Positions 43,382-51,485 of a stretch of DNA of 64,000 nt are shown piece after piece; within the stretch, counting starts at the first letter, position 1; the number at the start of each line of letters is the position of its first letter. The translations under genes were made by a program, and so were the position numbers. The notes under the pieces are model-generated. The model had not been told where the DNA came from. It made no database searches and worked only from the letters and a program-made list of their open reading frames with translations. The DNA is from Cellvibrio sp. 79 (GTDB lineage Bacteria; Pseudomonadota; Gammaproteobacteria; Pseudomonadales; Cellvibrionaceae): contig MVDH01000003.1 of NCBI GenBank assembly GCA_003056245.1, forward strand, positions 1 to 64,000, given 5' to 3'.

Positions 43382-43422
43382 GTTTTTAATTGCTGAGTGT
43401 ACGAGCTAACGCCAATCCGCAA

Positions 43423-44211
43423 TTAAACCTGATTTTTCTTTCTGCGCGCCAAACCTAAACCCAATAAACCCAGACCCAACAAAGTAAATGCACCCGGCTC
43501 CGGGACCTCAACCTCACCCGCCGTATCCGATGCAACAATCACAAAATTATCCAGCGCGGCATAGCCACCAACAATTTCATCAATTTGCAATATGACATTG
43601 CCGTTAGTATTGCCTTTTGCATCCAGTGCCACGATATGATTGGTCCAGTTAAAAGTATTTTGTTGCGCACTCGCCTCACCGGTAATAATGACCGAACTAA
43701 GCAAGTTCGGGCCATCGATATTATTTGCACCGGATGGATTATCAAACAGCGATAATTTGAACACCGGTGCGACACCACCGGCAGGGACAAATGGACCGCC
43801 CCAGCTATCAAGATCAATGGAGGAAATATCCAGTTGGAAATTCAAAAAGTCATAATTGCCAATATTGAACGCCAAACTCAACAAATCATTTTGCTGATCG
43901 GATAACAAACCGAGTGCATATTTTCCTGCTTTGTTTTGCGGGTCCTGAAAACCTGTACCCCAAGCTTGGGTTCCGTTGACCAACAACGTTTCTACCGTAT
44001 AGGTTTGTGCGAACTGGAAACCGGCAGGTTGATTACCATATAAATCATTAACGGGCTTATAAATGTTTACATCGCCGCCATCATTGACGAACGAACCGGG
44101 GTTGGGATCTTCAAAATCCTGTTGATAAAGAATCACTCCTGCATTAGCCGCACTGCCTAACAGTACGCTGGTTATTGCAGCTAATGTTTTAAACGATTTT
44201 TTGAAGTTCAT
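43423..44211 (-). CDS. PEP-CTERM sorting-domain protein
   Basis: The 262-residue exported protein starts at MNFKKSFKTLAA after AAGGTGG. It has a signal peptide (cleavage near AANAGVI), a beta-rich body beginning LYQQDFEDPNPGSF that looks like a jelly roll, and a PEP-CTERM tail: VPEPG, a Gly/Leu-rich helix, then ARRKK. Such tails are processed by an exosortase (EpsH/XrtA) and link the protein to exopolysaccharide export. No exosortase is in this window. Convergent with the last GH43 gene, it is a single gene, so any link to xylan use is only positional. Confidence 0.88.
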   Translation of the reverse strand: MNFKKSFKTLAAITSVLLGSAANAGVILYQQDFEDPNPGSFVNDGGDVNIYKPVNDLYGNQPAGFQFAQTYTVETLLVNGTQAWGTGFQDPQNKAGKYALGLLSDQQNDLLSLAFNIGNYDFLNFQLDISSIDLDSWGGPFVPAGGVAPVFKLSLFDNPSGANNIDGPNLLSSVIITGEASAQQNTFNWTNHIVALDAKGNTNGNVILQIDEIVGGYAALDNFVIVASDTAGEVEVPEPGAFTLLGLGLLGLGLARRKKNQV

Positions 44212-44574
44212 TTTTAACCACCTTGTGATAATTGAGACGATAAATCCTTTGCCTGATAAGAGAGGCAGACATTTCAAGCAAGGCATGTACCAGAGAAAAA
44301 AATGAATAGCTGTTGCGAGAACAGCATCAATTAGCGGTGCCACTTCGTAAAATTTATCGACTGATCTTAAAATTATTGCCGGTTAATTTTAGATATTTGT
44401 CACAAAGAAAGGTGTTTGATGATCGTGATAAAAACCGGAAGAAAACGCTTCCAGCAAGGAAATGTAAAATTTACCCGGTGATGCCAGGTAAGTTTCACTA
44501 TGCGCATTTAACAGAAGACCGGAAATACAAATGCGCACTGTTTTCACAGTGCGCATTTTTTACAGCGTTGGATA
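44212..44574. other. intergenic region with terminator
   Basis: These 363 bases between two minus-strand genes hold the upstream region of the PEP-CTERM gene and, at 44529-44558, the terminator of the large receptor gene. A reading frame on the plus strand spans most of it but has no ribosome binding site, runs into the receptor gene and shows no recognisable protein. Confidence 0.45.
44529..44558. terminator. hairpin terminator of the first large receptor gene
   Basis: AAATGCGCACTG (44529-44540) pairs perfectly with CAGTGCGCATTT (44547-44558), 16 bases after the receptor stop on the minus strand. Confidence 0.82.
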
Positions 44575-47500
44575 CTAGAACTTCGCGCGCAATGACAAAG
44601 TGTAACGACGATCCATTACGAACCAGCTACGACCAGCAGTCATACCTTCATCATTGAGAATTGCCAATGTTTTGGTTTGCTCGTTAGTCAGGTTGGTGCC
44701 TTGTAATCCGACAGTAATATTGTCGTTGATGTTGTACATGACCGACGCATCCAGCATTCCAATGTCATCAGACCACAATGGATACTTGGAAATTACGTCG
44801 CGCGTGGTCAACAAATATTTTGACCGCCAGTTGTAAGCTGCGCGAAGTTGCCAATCATATTTTTCGTACATCAACGTGAAGTTAACAGTCTCTTCCGATT
44901 GACCTTGCAGTGGCACGTTGTTCAGGTTTACACGTGCACCGGTGTCGTTCTCACCACCGTTAGCCCAGTCAGCATTTTCATAATCCACTTCGTTGTGCGG
45001 AACACCGGAAGATTTGATTTTGGTGAAGGTACCTTGAACACCCAAACCATCCCATGGCGATGGCAGGAAATCAAAGAACTGTTGGTAGGCCAACTCGTAA
45101 CCGTACATTTCACCTTCGCCGCCATTACGGGTAGTGGTGACTTCCACAGTACGAACTTCTTCAGGGTAAATCGGGTTAGGAATTTGTTGGGGCATAGAGC
45201 CTTGCACAAAGAAATTTTTCAAATCTTTGTAGAAGACAGTGCCGGTCAACGACCCCGTCGGTGCGAAGTACCACTCCAACGACATGTCGTATTGATCAGA
45301 CTCCATGGGCTTCAAGTAAGTATTACCACCCGAACCGCGCCATTCATCAATTTTCATGGAGTCAGGTACATTCACCGTTACCGTTTCGCCATTTTCAATG
45401 ACCTCGTAAGGAACATAGGTAACTTCATACTGATCGGTGTTCATTTTGACATTGTTACGCACATCGCCCATGTCCGGGTAAGCCACTGCTTTTGCGTAGG
45501 CAAAGCGTGCTAACAAGGCATCCGAAATTTCCATTTTCAAGTTTAAGCTTGGCAAAAATGCGTCGTAGTCCGATTTCGCTGTCGACCAACCGGAGTTAGT
45601 ATCACCATAGCGGCGGTCAGCATCACTGAGCCAGTTGTAACCCTGGCTTACCCAGTCACCCTCGCCTTTCATGAACGCGGCAACATCTGAATAAGTACCA
45701 TCCTGGATTTTGCTGTTCATATAACTTACGAGTTTTTCCGACGTTATCGGCAAAGATACGTCTGCCGGCGGCGAATTCACGTCCGGATTATAATTTTTGT
45801 CCAGCTCAGCGGTTGTCACATAACCGGTCGACTCACGCTCCAGCTTGATATAACGAACACCCACGTTACCCGCGATCGGGAATTTCAAGTCATCAAACCC
45901 GAAGTCGGCGCGCACGAATGCCGCAGTGTTAGTTTCCTCGGTAATCGCCACATCGTTAGGCTGGAACAAACCATACTCGGCATCATTATTTGCACGGCAG
46001 TGATAAGGCTCGTAAGTACCGTTGTCTGACAACTCAGGGAAACCTACATCGCCTTCGCACAAACGATTGTCGCGAATATTTTGCACAACATCACGCTTGA
46101 TACCGAGCAATTGGTTGCCACCGTCAATGCTCATTACACCACCGCGATGGAAGTTGCTCCAATCATTGACTTGTACCCAGTCAGCTTGATCTGGTGTGTG
46201 GTCAATGTAGAGGGCGCCTTCTGAGTACTCCGGAGCAATCGGCCCCCATCCCCAACTGGTTGAACGAACGGTTTGCTCACGCTCTGCCCGGCGTACGCCC
46301 GCTTTGATTTCACGCAAAGGCCCCAAATCCTCAAACAGCCGGCTCGCATCCAGGCGCACCGCATTGGAATCGCCCTCGGAACGTTCGTAATGGCTCATTC
46401 CCGAACGCCACCAATAGCTGGTTGGATCAGTGAAATAATTGGCATCGCCCGCAGGATCATTACTGAAACCCGGCACGTTTGTGAAAGTAGCTAGCCACTT
46501 GTCACGATTGGCATCGCGCACCCCACCCCACGGCTCGGATAATTTCATGGTTGGCGTACTGCCACGCAGGTCAACTTCCTGCAACCCCGTCACACCTAAA
46601 TGAAGTACCAGGTCATCGTTACTGGTTTCGGCTTTAACGTGCTGTAAATCAAACTCAAAAGTCCAGTTCTCATCCGGCGTCCACTTAACGTTCGCCGTAA
46701 AATCCTCTACGAGTGTCTCACCGGTTACACCGCGGGTATCAACCTGGAATTTTTGCCCGAACTGGGGCATTGAGACCGGGTTCTTATTTCCCCAGGTCAT
46801 CGGGTAGCGAAGCCCCCTGTCCTCTTCCCACACCTTTTTACCATCAGCATCTAAGTGATAACGGCCATGAAAAGTTGCCCAACGATCATTGCCATCAGCC
46901 ATACTTCCCGCCAGGAACCGGCCGCTGTCATCAAATAAAAATTCCGAGTCGCCGTAAGGGCGAATGCGGCGATCACTGTCTTTGTAGCCACCCTGGTATT
47001 TCATGGCATCCTCCCACCAATCCAGCTTGGAATTGGAGCGGATGTATTCTGTGGTTACCAGGAACTTGTCATCGGTATCTTTCCATTGGAAAGAGGTATT
47101 GATGCCTTCGCGTTCACGCTGGTCTTCTTTCACCAGGAAGTTCATCGCAGAAGGCATCCAGACTTCACCGTAGGTTGCATAGTCTGTCGTTGATGTACCA
47201 GGACAAGTTACTCCCTCGGCCCGCTTGTCAAACGCTTCCGCACCCGCCAACCAGCAAGGGATATAACGCTTGTAGGCATCCGCCTGGATGTTATGGTTTT
47301 CGGTTGTCATTTCGGACTTTACTGCATTAAGCAAGAAGCCGAATTCACCTGCATTGGTTTCCCAACGATTACTAAACAAGCCTGAAATAGTCGGCTTGGT
47401 TTCTTCTGAAAGATCGCCGTAAGTAGCCTCTGCGCTGAAGGCAGTCATCATGCCATCCTGATCAAAAGGCTTGCGGGTACGCAAACTCACGGTACCGCCG

Positions 47501-48018
47501 ATGCCACCTTCAATCATGTCTGCAGTCTGGTTTTTGTAAACGTCCACACCTGCCATCATTTCCGGAGAAACATCCTGGAATGACAAACCACGACCGGAGT
47601 TGGCAGTGAACGAATCGCGGCCATTAAATTCGGAACGGGTTGCGCTCATCCCGCGAATTACCGCACCAGAACCTTCTGCCGACATATGGTCCGGATCATC
47701 CACAGCAGCAAAACGCTCGATGGAGATACCGGGAACACGTTGCAATGCTTCAAGTACAGAGCGATCAGGTAATGCGCCGATGTCAGATGCAGTAACGGAA
47801 TCGACAAAGGTCGATGAATTACGCTTTAGATCTTGCGCATTTTGCAAGCTCTGGCGCATACCACTAACAACAATCTCTTCTACGCTATCAGCGGCAGTTG
47901 GTGCAGTTTGCGCAAACGACGGTGCACTCAATGCCATGACGCACAGCGCCAACATAGACTTTTTAAACTGGAATCCCTCGTGTAGCTGTAATGCTTTATT
48001 TTTGCTTTGGTAACTCAT
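44575..48018 (-). CDS. large TonB-dependent receptor (Xanthomonas/Caulobacter type), copy 1
   Basis: The 1147-residue outer-membrane receptor belongs to the group of oversized receptors used for oligosaccharide uptake. The start is MSYQSKNKAL, with GGGG eight to eleven bases upstream. Signal peptide FKKSMLALCVMALSAPSFAQ, TonB-box-like VEEIVVSGMR, then a plug with LPDRSVLEALQRVPGISIER, EGSGAVIRGMSATRSEFNGR and GGTVSLRTRKPF, and a barrel ending in LSLRAKF. It is a close paralogue of the receptor at 51486-54740. The neighbouring xylan island suggests xylo-oligosaccharides as ligand, but the adjacent halogenase and DUF6445 genes point to another, unknown system. Confidence 0.92.
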   Translation of the reverse strand: MSYQSKNKALQLHEGFQFKKSMLALCVMALSAPSFAQTAPTAADSVEEIVVSGMRQSLQNAQDLKRNSSTFVDSVTASDIGALPDRSVLEALQRVPGISIERFAAVDDPDHMSAEGSGAVIRGMSATRSEFNGRDSFTANSGRGLSFQDVSPEMMAGVDVYKNQTADMIEGGIGGTVSLRTRKPFDQDGMMTAFSAEATYGDLSEETKPTISGLFSNRWETNAGEFGFLLNAVKSEMTTENHNIQADAYKRYIPCWLAGAEAFDKRAEGVTCPGTSTTDYATYGEVWMPSAMNFLVKEDQREREGINTSFQWKDTDDKFLVTTEYIRSNSKLDWWEDAMKYQGGYKDSDRRIRPYGDSEFLFDDSGRFLAGSMADGNDRWATFHGRYHLDADGKKVWEEDRGLRYPMTWGNKNPVSMPQFGQKFQVDTRGVTGETLVEDFTANVKWTPDENWTFEFDLQHVKAETSNDDLVLHLGVTGLQEVDLRGSTPTMKLSEPWGGVRDANRDKWLATFTNVPGFSNDPAGDANYFTDPTSYWWRSGMSHYERSEGDSNAVRLDASRLFEDLGPLREIKAGVRRAEREQTVRSTSWGWGPIAPEYSEGALYIDHTPDQADWVQVNDWSNFHRGGVMSIDGGNQLLGIKRDVVQNIRDNRLCEGDVGFPELSDNGTYEPYHCRANNDAEYGLFQPNDVAITEETNTAAFVRADFGFDDLKFPIAGNVGVRYIKLERESTGYVTTAELDKNYNPDVNSPPADVSLPITSEKLVSYMNSKIQDGTYSDVAAFMKGEGDWVSQGYNWLSDADRRYGDTNSGWSTAKSDYDAFLPSLNLKMEISDALLARFAYAKAVAYPDMGDVRNNVKMNTDQYEVTYVPYEVIENGETVTVNVPDSMKIDEWRGSGGNTYLKPMESDQYDMSLEWYFAPTGSLTGTVFYKDLKNFFVQGSMPQQIPNPIYPEEVRTVEVTTTRNGGEGEMYGYELAYQQFFDFLPSPWDGLGVQGTFTKIKSSGVPHNEVDYENADWANGGENDTGARVNLNNVPLQGQSEETVNFTLMYEKYDWQLRAAYNWRSKYLLTTRDVISKYPLWSDDIGMLDASVMYNINDNITVGLQGTNLTNEQTKTLAILNDEGMTAGRSWFVMDRRYTLSLRAKF

Positions 48019-48048
48019 GAACCAACCCCTTCTTAAACTTATGATTAG
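48019..48048 (-). promoter_or_regulatory. conserved mRNA leader of the large receptor, copy 1
   Basis: On the mRNA strand the leader reads CTAATCATAA, a short A/T stretch, GGGGTTGG and then the start. The second receptor gene has the same ten-base block at exactly the same distance from its ATG and GGGGTTGG within one base, although the sequences further upstream differ. Confidence 0.55.
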
Positions 48049-48372
48049 GTGAGGATGGGCCAACCAGTACGATGTCCGTACCAAAGGCCCTTGAGCCTGG
48101 CCATCGTAAACTGGCTCACACTCAACTTGCACACTAGTGGCCTAATGAACAAGAACACATCCTAAGTTGGCGCCTAAGTATTGTCAATCTGACCATAAGA
48201 TAAGGGTTATATGATTTCTCTATAAGAATTCCGGTAAAAACTGAAAAGAGGAGGCCTTCCGCACCGGTCACTTATTTGACTTTTGTCACCTTTGTGTAAA
48301 TATTATTCAGGCGCCAAAAGTCATATTTATGGTTGCCTCAATCCAATAATAACGTCACACGAGATCATCCCC
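48049..48372. other. intergenic region between divergent genes
   Basis: The 324 bases upstream of the receptor leader contain the divergent promoters for the receptor and for the ExoP-domain protein. The stretch CCAACCAGTACGATGTCCGT and its surroundings give short partial symmetries around GTACGAT...CCGTACC, but no convincing operator. No RNA or repeat is seen. Confidence 0.35.
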
Positions 48373-49023
48373 ATGAATGCATTCCCCTCTTTGCTAAAGC
48401 CTTTTTTTGCCTGCGCCAGCCTGAGCGTGATAATGGCGCTGCCCGCGCAGGCGCAGAATCTCAATCCAACGTATTTCTATCTAGTCAAAGGGGAATTGAT
48501 TGGTCGCACTATTTCCGTGGGAGATCCCAGCAACTGGAGTACAAACATTCAGGGAAGAGAAGGAAAATCAGCAGGCGGAAAAGTAGAAGTTGCTCCGATA
48601 GATTTCAAAGCGAAAGGCGATGCCATCCAGATTAAATGGTCGCCGCGCAAGAAAGAAACCGGGAACCTTGGGCTCTACGGCAATGCCATTGACCTATCCA
48701 AATTTAAAGATGCAGCCGCGCTCACCATTGATATGCGCATTGATGTAAAACCGGATAAAGATGTCAAAATTGGCCTCGATTGCGGGTACCCTTGCCGCGC
48801 CGATCTGTCAATCAACGGTTTGATTAAAAAAATGCCCAAAGGCGAGTGGTTTTCCCTGCCGTTGCCACTCAATTGTTTTAAGAGTGATAACTTTGATTTA
48901 AGCAAAATCGTTGGGCCTTTTAGTATTGCAACTGATGGAAAGCTCACTATCAGCATCTCCAGTATTCGCCTGGAAAAATTGGGTGAGGGTGAGAAGGGTT
49001 GTGTGGAAGAAAAAAAAGAATAG
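48373..49023 (+). CDS. secreted free-standing ExoP C-terminal (galactose-binding-like) domain
   Basis: The 216-residue protein has a signal peptide (cleavage near AQAQNLN) and one domain that resembles the C-terminal galactose-binding-like module of GH3 ExoP-type glucosidases. The matching segments are LTIDMRIDV, IGLDCGYPCRADLSI, KMPKGEWFSLPLPLNCF, GPFSIATDGKLTISISSIRLE. Four Cys residues (two CxxxC-like pairs) suggest disulfides. No GH3 catalytic domain is attached, and the GH3 enzyme in this window lacks this module. It may bind oligosaccharide in the periplasm for the adjacent receptor; this is inference. It is divergent from the receptor gene and followed by a terminator. Confidence 0.75.
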   Translation: MNAFPSLLKPFFACASLSVIMALPAQAQNLNPTYFYLVKGELIGRTISVGDPSNWSTNIQGREGKSAGGKVEVAPIDFKAKGDAIQIKWSPRKKETGNLGLYGNAIDLSKFKDAAALTIDMRIDVKPDKDVKIGLDCGYPCRADLSINGLIKKMPKGEWFSLPLPLNCFKSDNFDLSKIVGPFSIATDGKLTISISSIRLEKLGEGEKGCVEEKKE

Positions 49024-49030
49024 CACTTAT

Positions 49031-49067
49031 AAAAAGCCCAGCCAACATTTGTTGATTGGGCTTTTTT
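49031..49067 (+). terminator. hairpin terminator
   Basis: AAAAAGCCCA (49031-49040) pairs with TGGGCTTTTT (49057-49066), with CCAAC/GTTG pairing inside. It follows the ExoP-domain gene by seven bases. Confidence 0.85.
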
Positions 49068-49125
49068 AACCGTAATGAGAAGCTCCCGTGAAAGAGTTGC
49101 CCGATAGCAAAAGCAGCCAATAAAA

Positions 49126-49812
49126 TCAGTTATATAAAAATGTATTTATTGTTAACCGACCTGTACGCGGATTGGGATCAAACAAAAAACCAGAGGCAAT
49201 ATTTCCCGAGTGCAAACTGGTACATCGATAAATAATTAACCTATTAAAAACAGCTGAAAACGATGCAATTTGTTCAAAAAAATCATTACTTCCATTCATG
49301 TATTGTTTTGGATAATCCGGGAGTAACGCCTGCTCTTTAATGACATTGGTATATGTTGCTGCCCTAGCCTTATCTATATATTCAAACCCTGTAGCGCGAT
49401 GGCGATAAAAAGATGTTCCCCCCATACTGGCATTACATAAATAATGCACTGCAGCCAATTCGGTCCCCAAAAGAGAATCATAATGCGGTGTACACTGTAT
49501 GGGCTTTAACTGTTCAGGTGGAGTAATGACCATAGAAAAATCAGATTGGGCGCTTTTAATAACCGCTCCATCAACCCCAAACGTGTCGTAAACAATTTTA
49601 TTCAAATAATAATTCATCACCTGAACATAAGCATCAGGTGCAGGCGCACGCACACCGGGATAATAAGCATCCGCCTGTTTAAAATGACAAAAGCGTGCGC
49701 AGTAATCAATTAATGATTCAGGATCAGCTATATAGTTTTCAATAATTAATATCGGCTGCGCTTCTTTGCCTATGTATTCCACCCTATAGGAAAATAATGG
49801 ATGCAAGCTCAT
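49126..49812 (-). CDS. DUF6445 family protein, possible 2-oxoglutarate-oxygenase fold
   Basis: The 228-residue cytosolic protein fits the DUF6445 family: IENYIADPESLIDYC, YYPGVRAPAPDAYV, and HYLCNASMGGTSFYRHRATG are its hallmark segments. It also shows the metal- and co-substrate-binding pattern of Fe(II)/2-oxoglutarate oxygenases: His110 and Asp112 in TPHYDS, a distal His201 in SLHSGNI, and Arg216/Arg219 in NPRTGRLT. That reading is mine and has not been tested here. GGAAAAAC precedes the ATG, ten bases after the halogenase stop, so the two are one operon. Families of this kind recur beside halogenase-like genes and large TonB-dependent receptors. Confidence 0.78.
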   Translation of the reverse strand: MSLHPLFSYRVEYIGKEAQPILIIENYIADPESLIDYCARFCHFKQADAYYPGVRAPAPDAYVQVMNYYLNKIVYDTFGVDGAVIKSAQSDFSMVITPPEQLKPIQCTPHYDSLLGTELAAVHYLCNASMGGTSFYRHRATGFEYIDKARAATYTNVIKEQALLPDYPKQYMNGSNDFFEQIASFSAVFNRLIIYRCTSLHSGNIASGFLFDPNPRTGRLTINTFLYN

Positions 49813-49822
49813 AGTTTTTCCA

Positions 49823-51334
49823 TTACATTTTTTCAGCCTTGCAGTTATCCGCAATAAATTGAGCATGCGTTGGCATGTAATCGACAGACTTATCAATAAC
49901 CCGCTTAATCCCGTCAAGGCGTTTTGCAATATCTTCTTTAGACATTCGATCAACTAACGGATGGTATGCACGCGGTTTTATTCCTTGTCCATGCATCACC
50001 TCAAGCCAACTCAAATCATTAAACATTTCCGAAGAATTTCGATATATGCGACCATTCTTTTTAAATTGCTCAATTTTTTGGGTCAACGCATCAGGAATAG
50101 GCATAGTGCGGCAATAGTTCCAGAATTCTGAATCATTGCGCTCGGTTGCATGATAATGAAGAATCAAGAAATCCCGAATTTTTTCAACTTCAAAATCAGC
50201 CTGACGATTGAATTCATCAATATCTTCCTGATCAAAATATTTGTTTGGAAAAAAACTCATTAAACGCGCGATAGAAGATTGAATGAGATGGATGCTTGTA
50301 GATTCAAGCGGCTCCATAAAACCACTGGAAAGCCCGATAGCCAGACAATTTTTATTCCAGATTTTTTTTCGTTTACCCGTTAAAAATTTTAGCAATCGGG
50401 GTTCAGCCAAAGCCTTGCCATCCAAATTAGACATCAAAATTGAACAAGCCTGATTTTCATCCATAAACTGACTGGAAAAAACATGCCCGTTACCAATGCG
50501 ATGCTGCAATGGAATGCGCCATTGCCAACCAGCCGAATGAGCGGTTGAACGCGTATAAGGAATAGGATCACCAACACTCTCACATGGCACGGCCCATGCT
50601 CTGTCACATGGCAACCAGTGGCTCCAGTCTTCATAGCCGGTGTGCAATGCTTGCTCTATCAACAAACCGCGAAAGCCAGAGCAATCTATAAAAAAATCGG
50701 CTGCAATTTTTTCACCGGACTCCATTTGTAGAGACTCAATAAAACCGGTATCAGGATGTAAAATAGCATTTCTTACTTTACCTTCCTTGCGAATAACTCC
50801 ACGTGTTTCTGCATATTCACGTAAATAACGCGCGTACAGGCCAGCATCAAAATGAAAGGCATAGGCAATGTTTGATAAAGGCGAATTACCTGCATCAACG
50901 GACCGCATAAATTTACCTTTATCTGAAGCAACTCCACTCAAGGTGTAATTCCCCAACTCTTCGACTTCACCTAATTGCGACATTTTTAGCCAATAGTGGT
51001 AAAAGTGTATGGAATCCATATCTTTTCCCACTTCACCAAAAGCATGGATGTATTTATCACCCAGCCTTGTCCAGTTAACAAATTGAATTCCCAGTTTAAA
51101 TGTTCCCTGGGTTTTACGAATAAACTCGTTCTCATCCAATTCCAGCAATTGGTTGTATAGTTGAATTTGCGGAATAGTAGCTTCACCAACACCAACAGTA
51201 CCAATTTCGTCGGACTCTATGAGGGTTATATCGCAATAATTATTTTTCAATACTTTTGCAAGCGCTGCAGCAGTCATCCACCCGGAAGTTCCACCACCAA
51301 CAATAGCAATTGATTTTATGCGGTTATCAGACAT
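49823..51334 (-). CDS. flavin-dependent tryptophan-halogenase family protein
   Basis: The 503-residue protein is a PrnA-type flavin-dependent halogenase homologue. The FAD motif is GGGTSGWMTA (13-22). Lys80 in QGTFKLGIQF matches the catalytic lysine that carries hypohalous acid. The family-specific WQWRIP lies at 270-275, and GFMEPLESTSIH (339-349) supplies the Glu-Ser pair of the active site. All key residues are intact, so it may be a working halogenase, but relatives beside TonB receptors have mostly unknown substrates. AAGGAT precedes the ATG. It sits between two paralogous receptors and is coupled to the DUF6445 gene; no flavin reductase is adjacent. Confidence 0.9.
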   Translation of the reverse strand: MSDNRIKSIAIVGGGTSGWMTAAALAKVLKNNYCDITLIESDEIGTVGVGEATIPQIQLYNQLLELDENEFIRKTQGTFKLGIQFVNWTRLGDKYIHAFGEVGKDMDSIHFYHYWLKMSQLGEVEELGNYTLSGVASDKGKFMRSVDAGNSPLSNIAYAFHFDAGLYARYLREYAETRGVIRKEGKVRNAILHPDTGFIESLQMESGEKIAADFFIDCSGFRGLLIEQALHTGYEDWSHWLPCDRAWAVPCESVGDPIPYTRSTAHSAGWQWRIPLQHRIGNGHVFSSQFMDENQACSILMSNLDGKALAEPRLLKFLTGKRKKIWNKNCLAIGLSSGFMEPLESTSIHLIQSSIARLMSFFPNKYFDQEDIDEFNRQADFEVEKIRDFLILHYHATERNDSEFWNYCRTMPIPDALTQKIEQFKKNGRIYRNSSEMFNDLSWLEVMHGQGIKPRAYHPLVDRMSKEDIAKRLDGIKRVIDKSVDYMPTHAQFIADNCKAEKM

Positions 51335-51437
51335 AGCTTTATCCTTATCATATTTTTAGTAATCATAATTTATTATTTCAAATGGGTTATATGAAATGTC
51401 TTTTGGTTTTAACTATCGGGTTTTCGGAAGCAGAAAA

Positions 51438-51467
51438 AAAAAGCGCACTACAGTGAGTGCGCTTTTT
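51438..51467 (-). terminator. hairpin terminator of the second large receptor gene
   Basis: AAAAAGCGCACT (51438-51449) pairs perfectly with AGTGCGCTTTTT (51456-51467), 18 bases after the receptor stop. Transcription of the halogenase operon therefore probably restarts downstream, between 51335 and 51437, or relies on read-through. Confidence 0.87.
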
Positions 51468-51485
51468 CCTTGCAATTGCGACTAA

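Noticed and set aside
44313-44657. 114-codon plus-strand frame between the PEP-CTERM and receptor genes
   Set aside because: It overlaps the 3' end of the receptor gene and its terminator hairpin and has no recognisable protein features.
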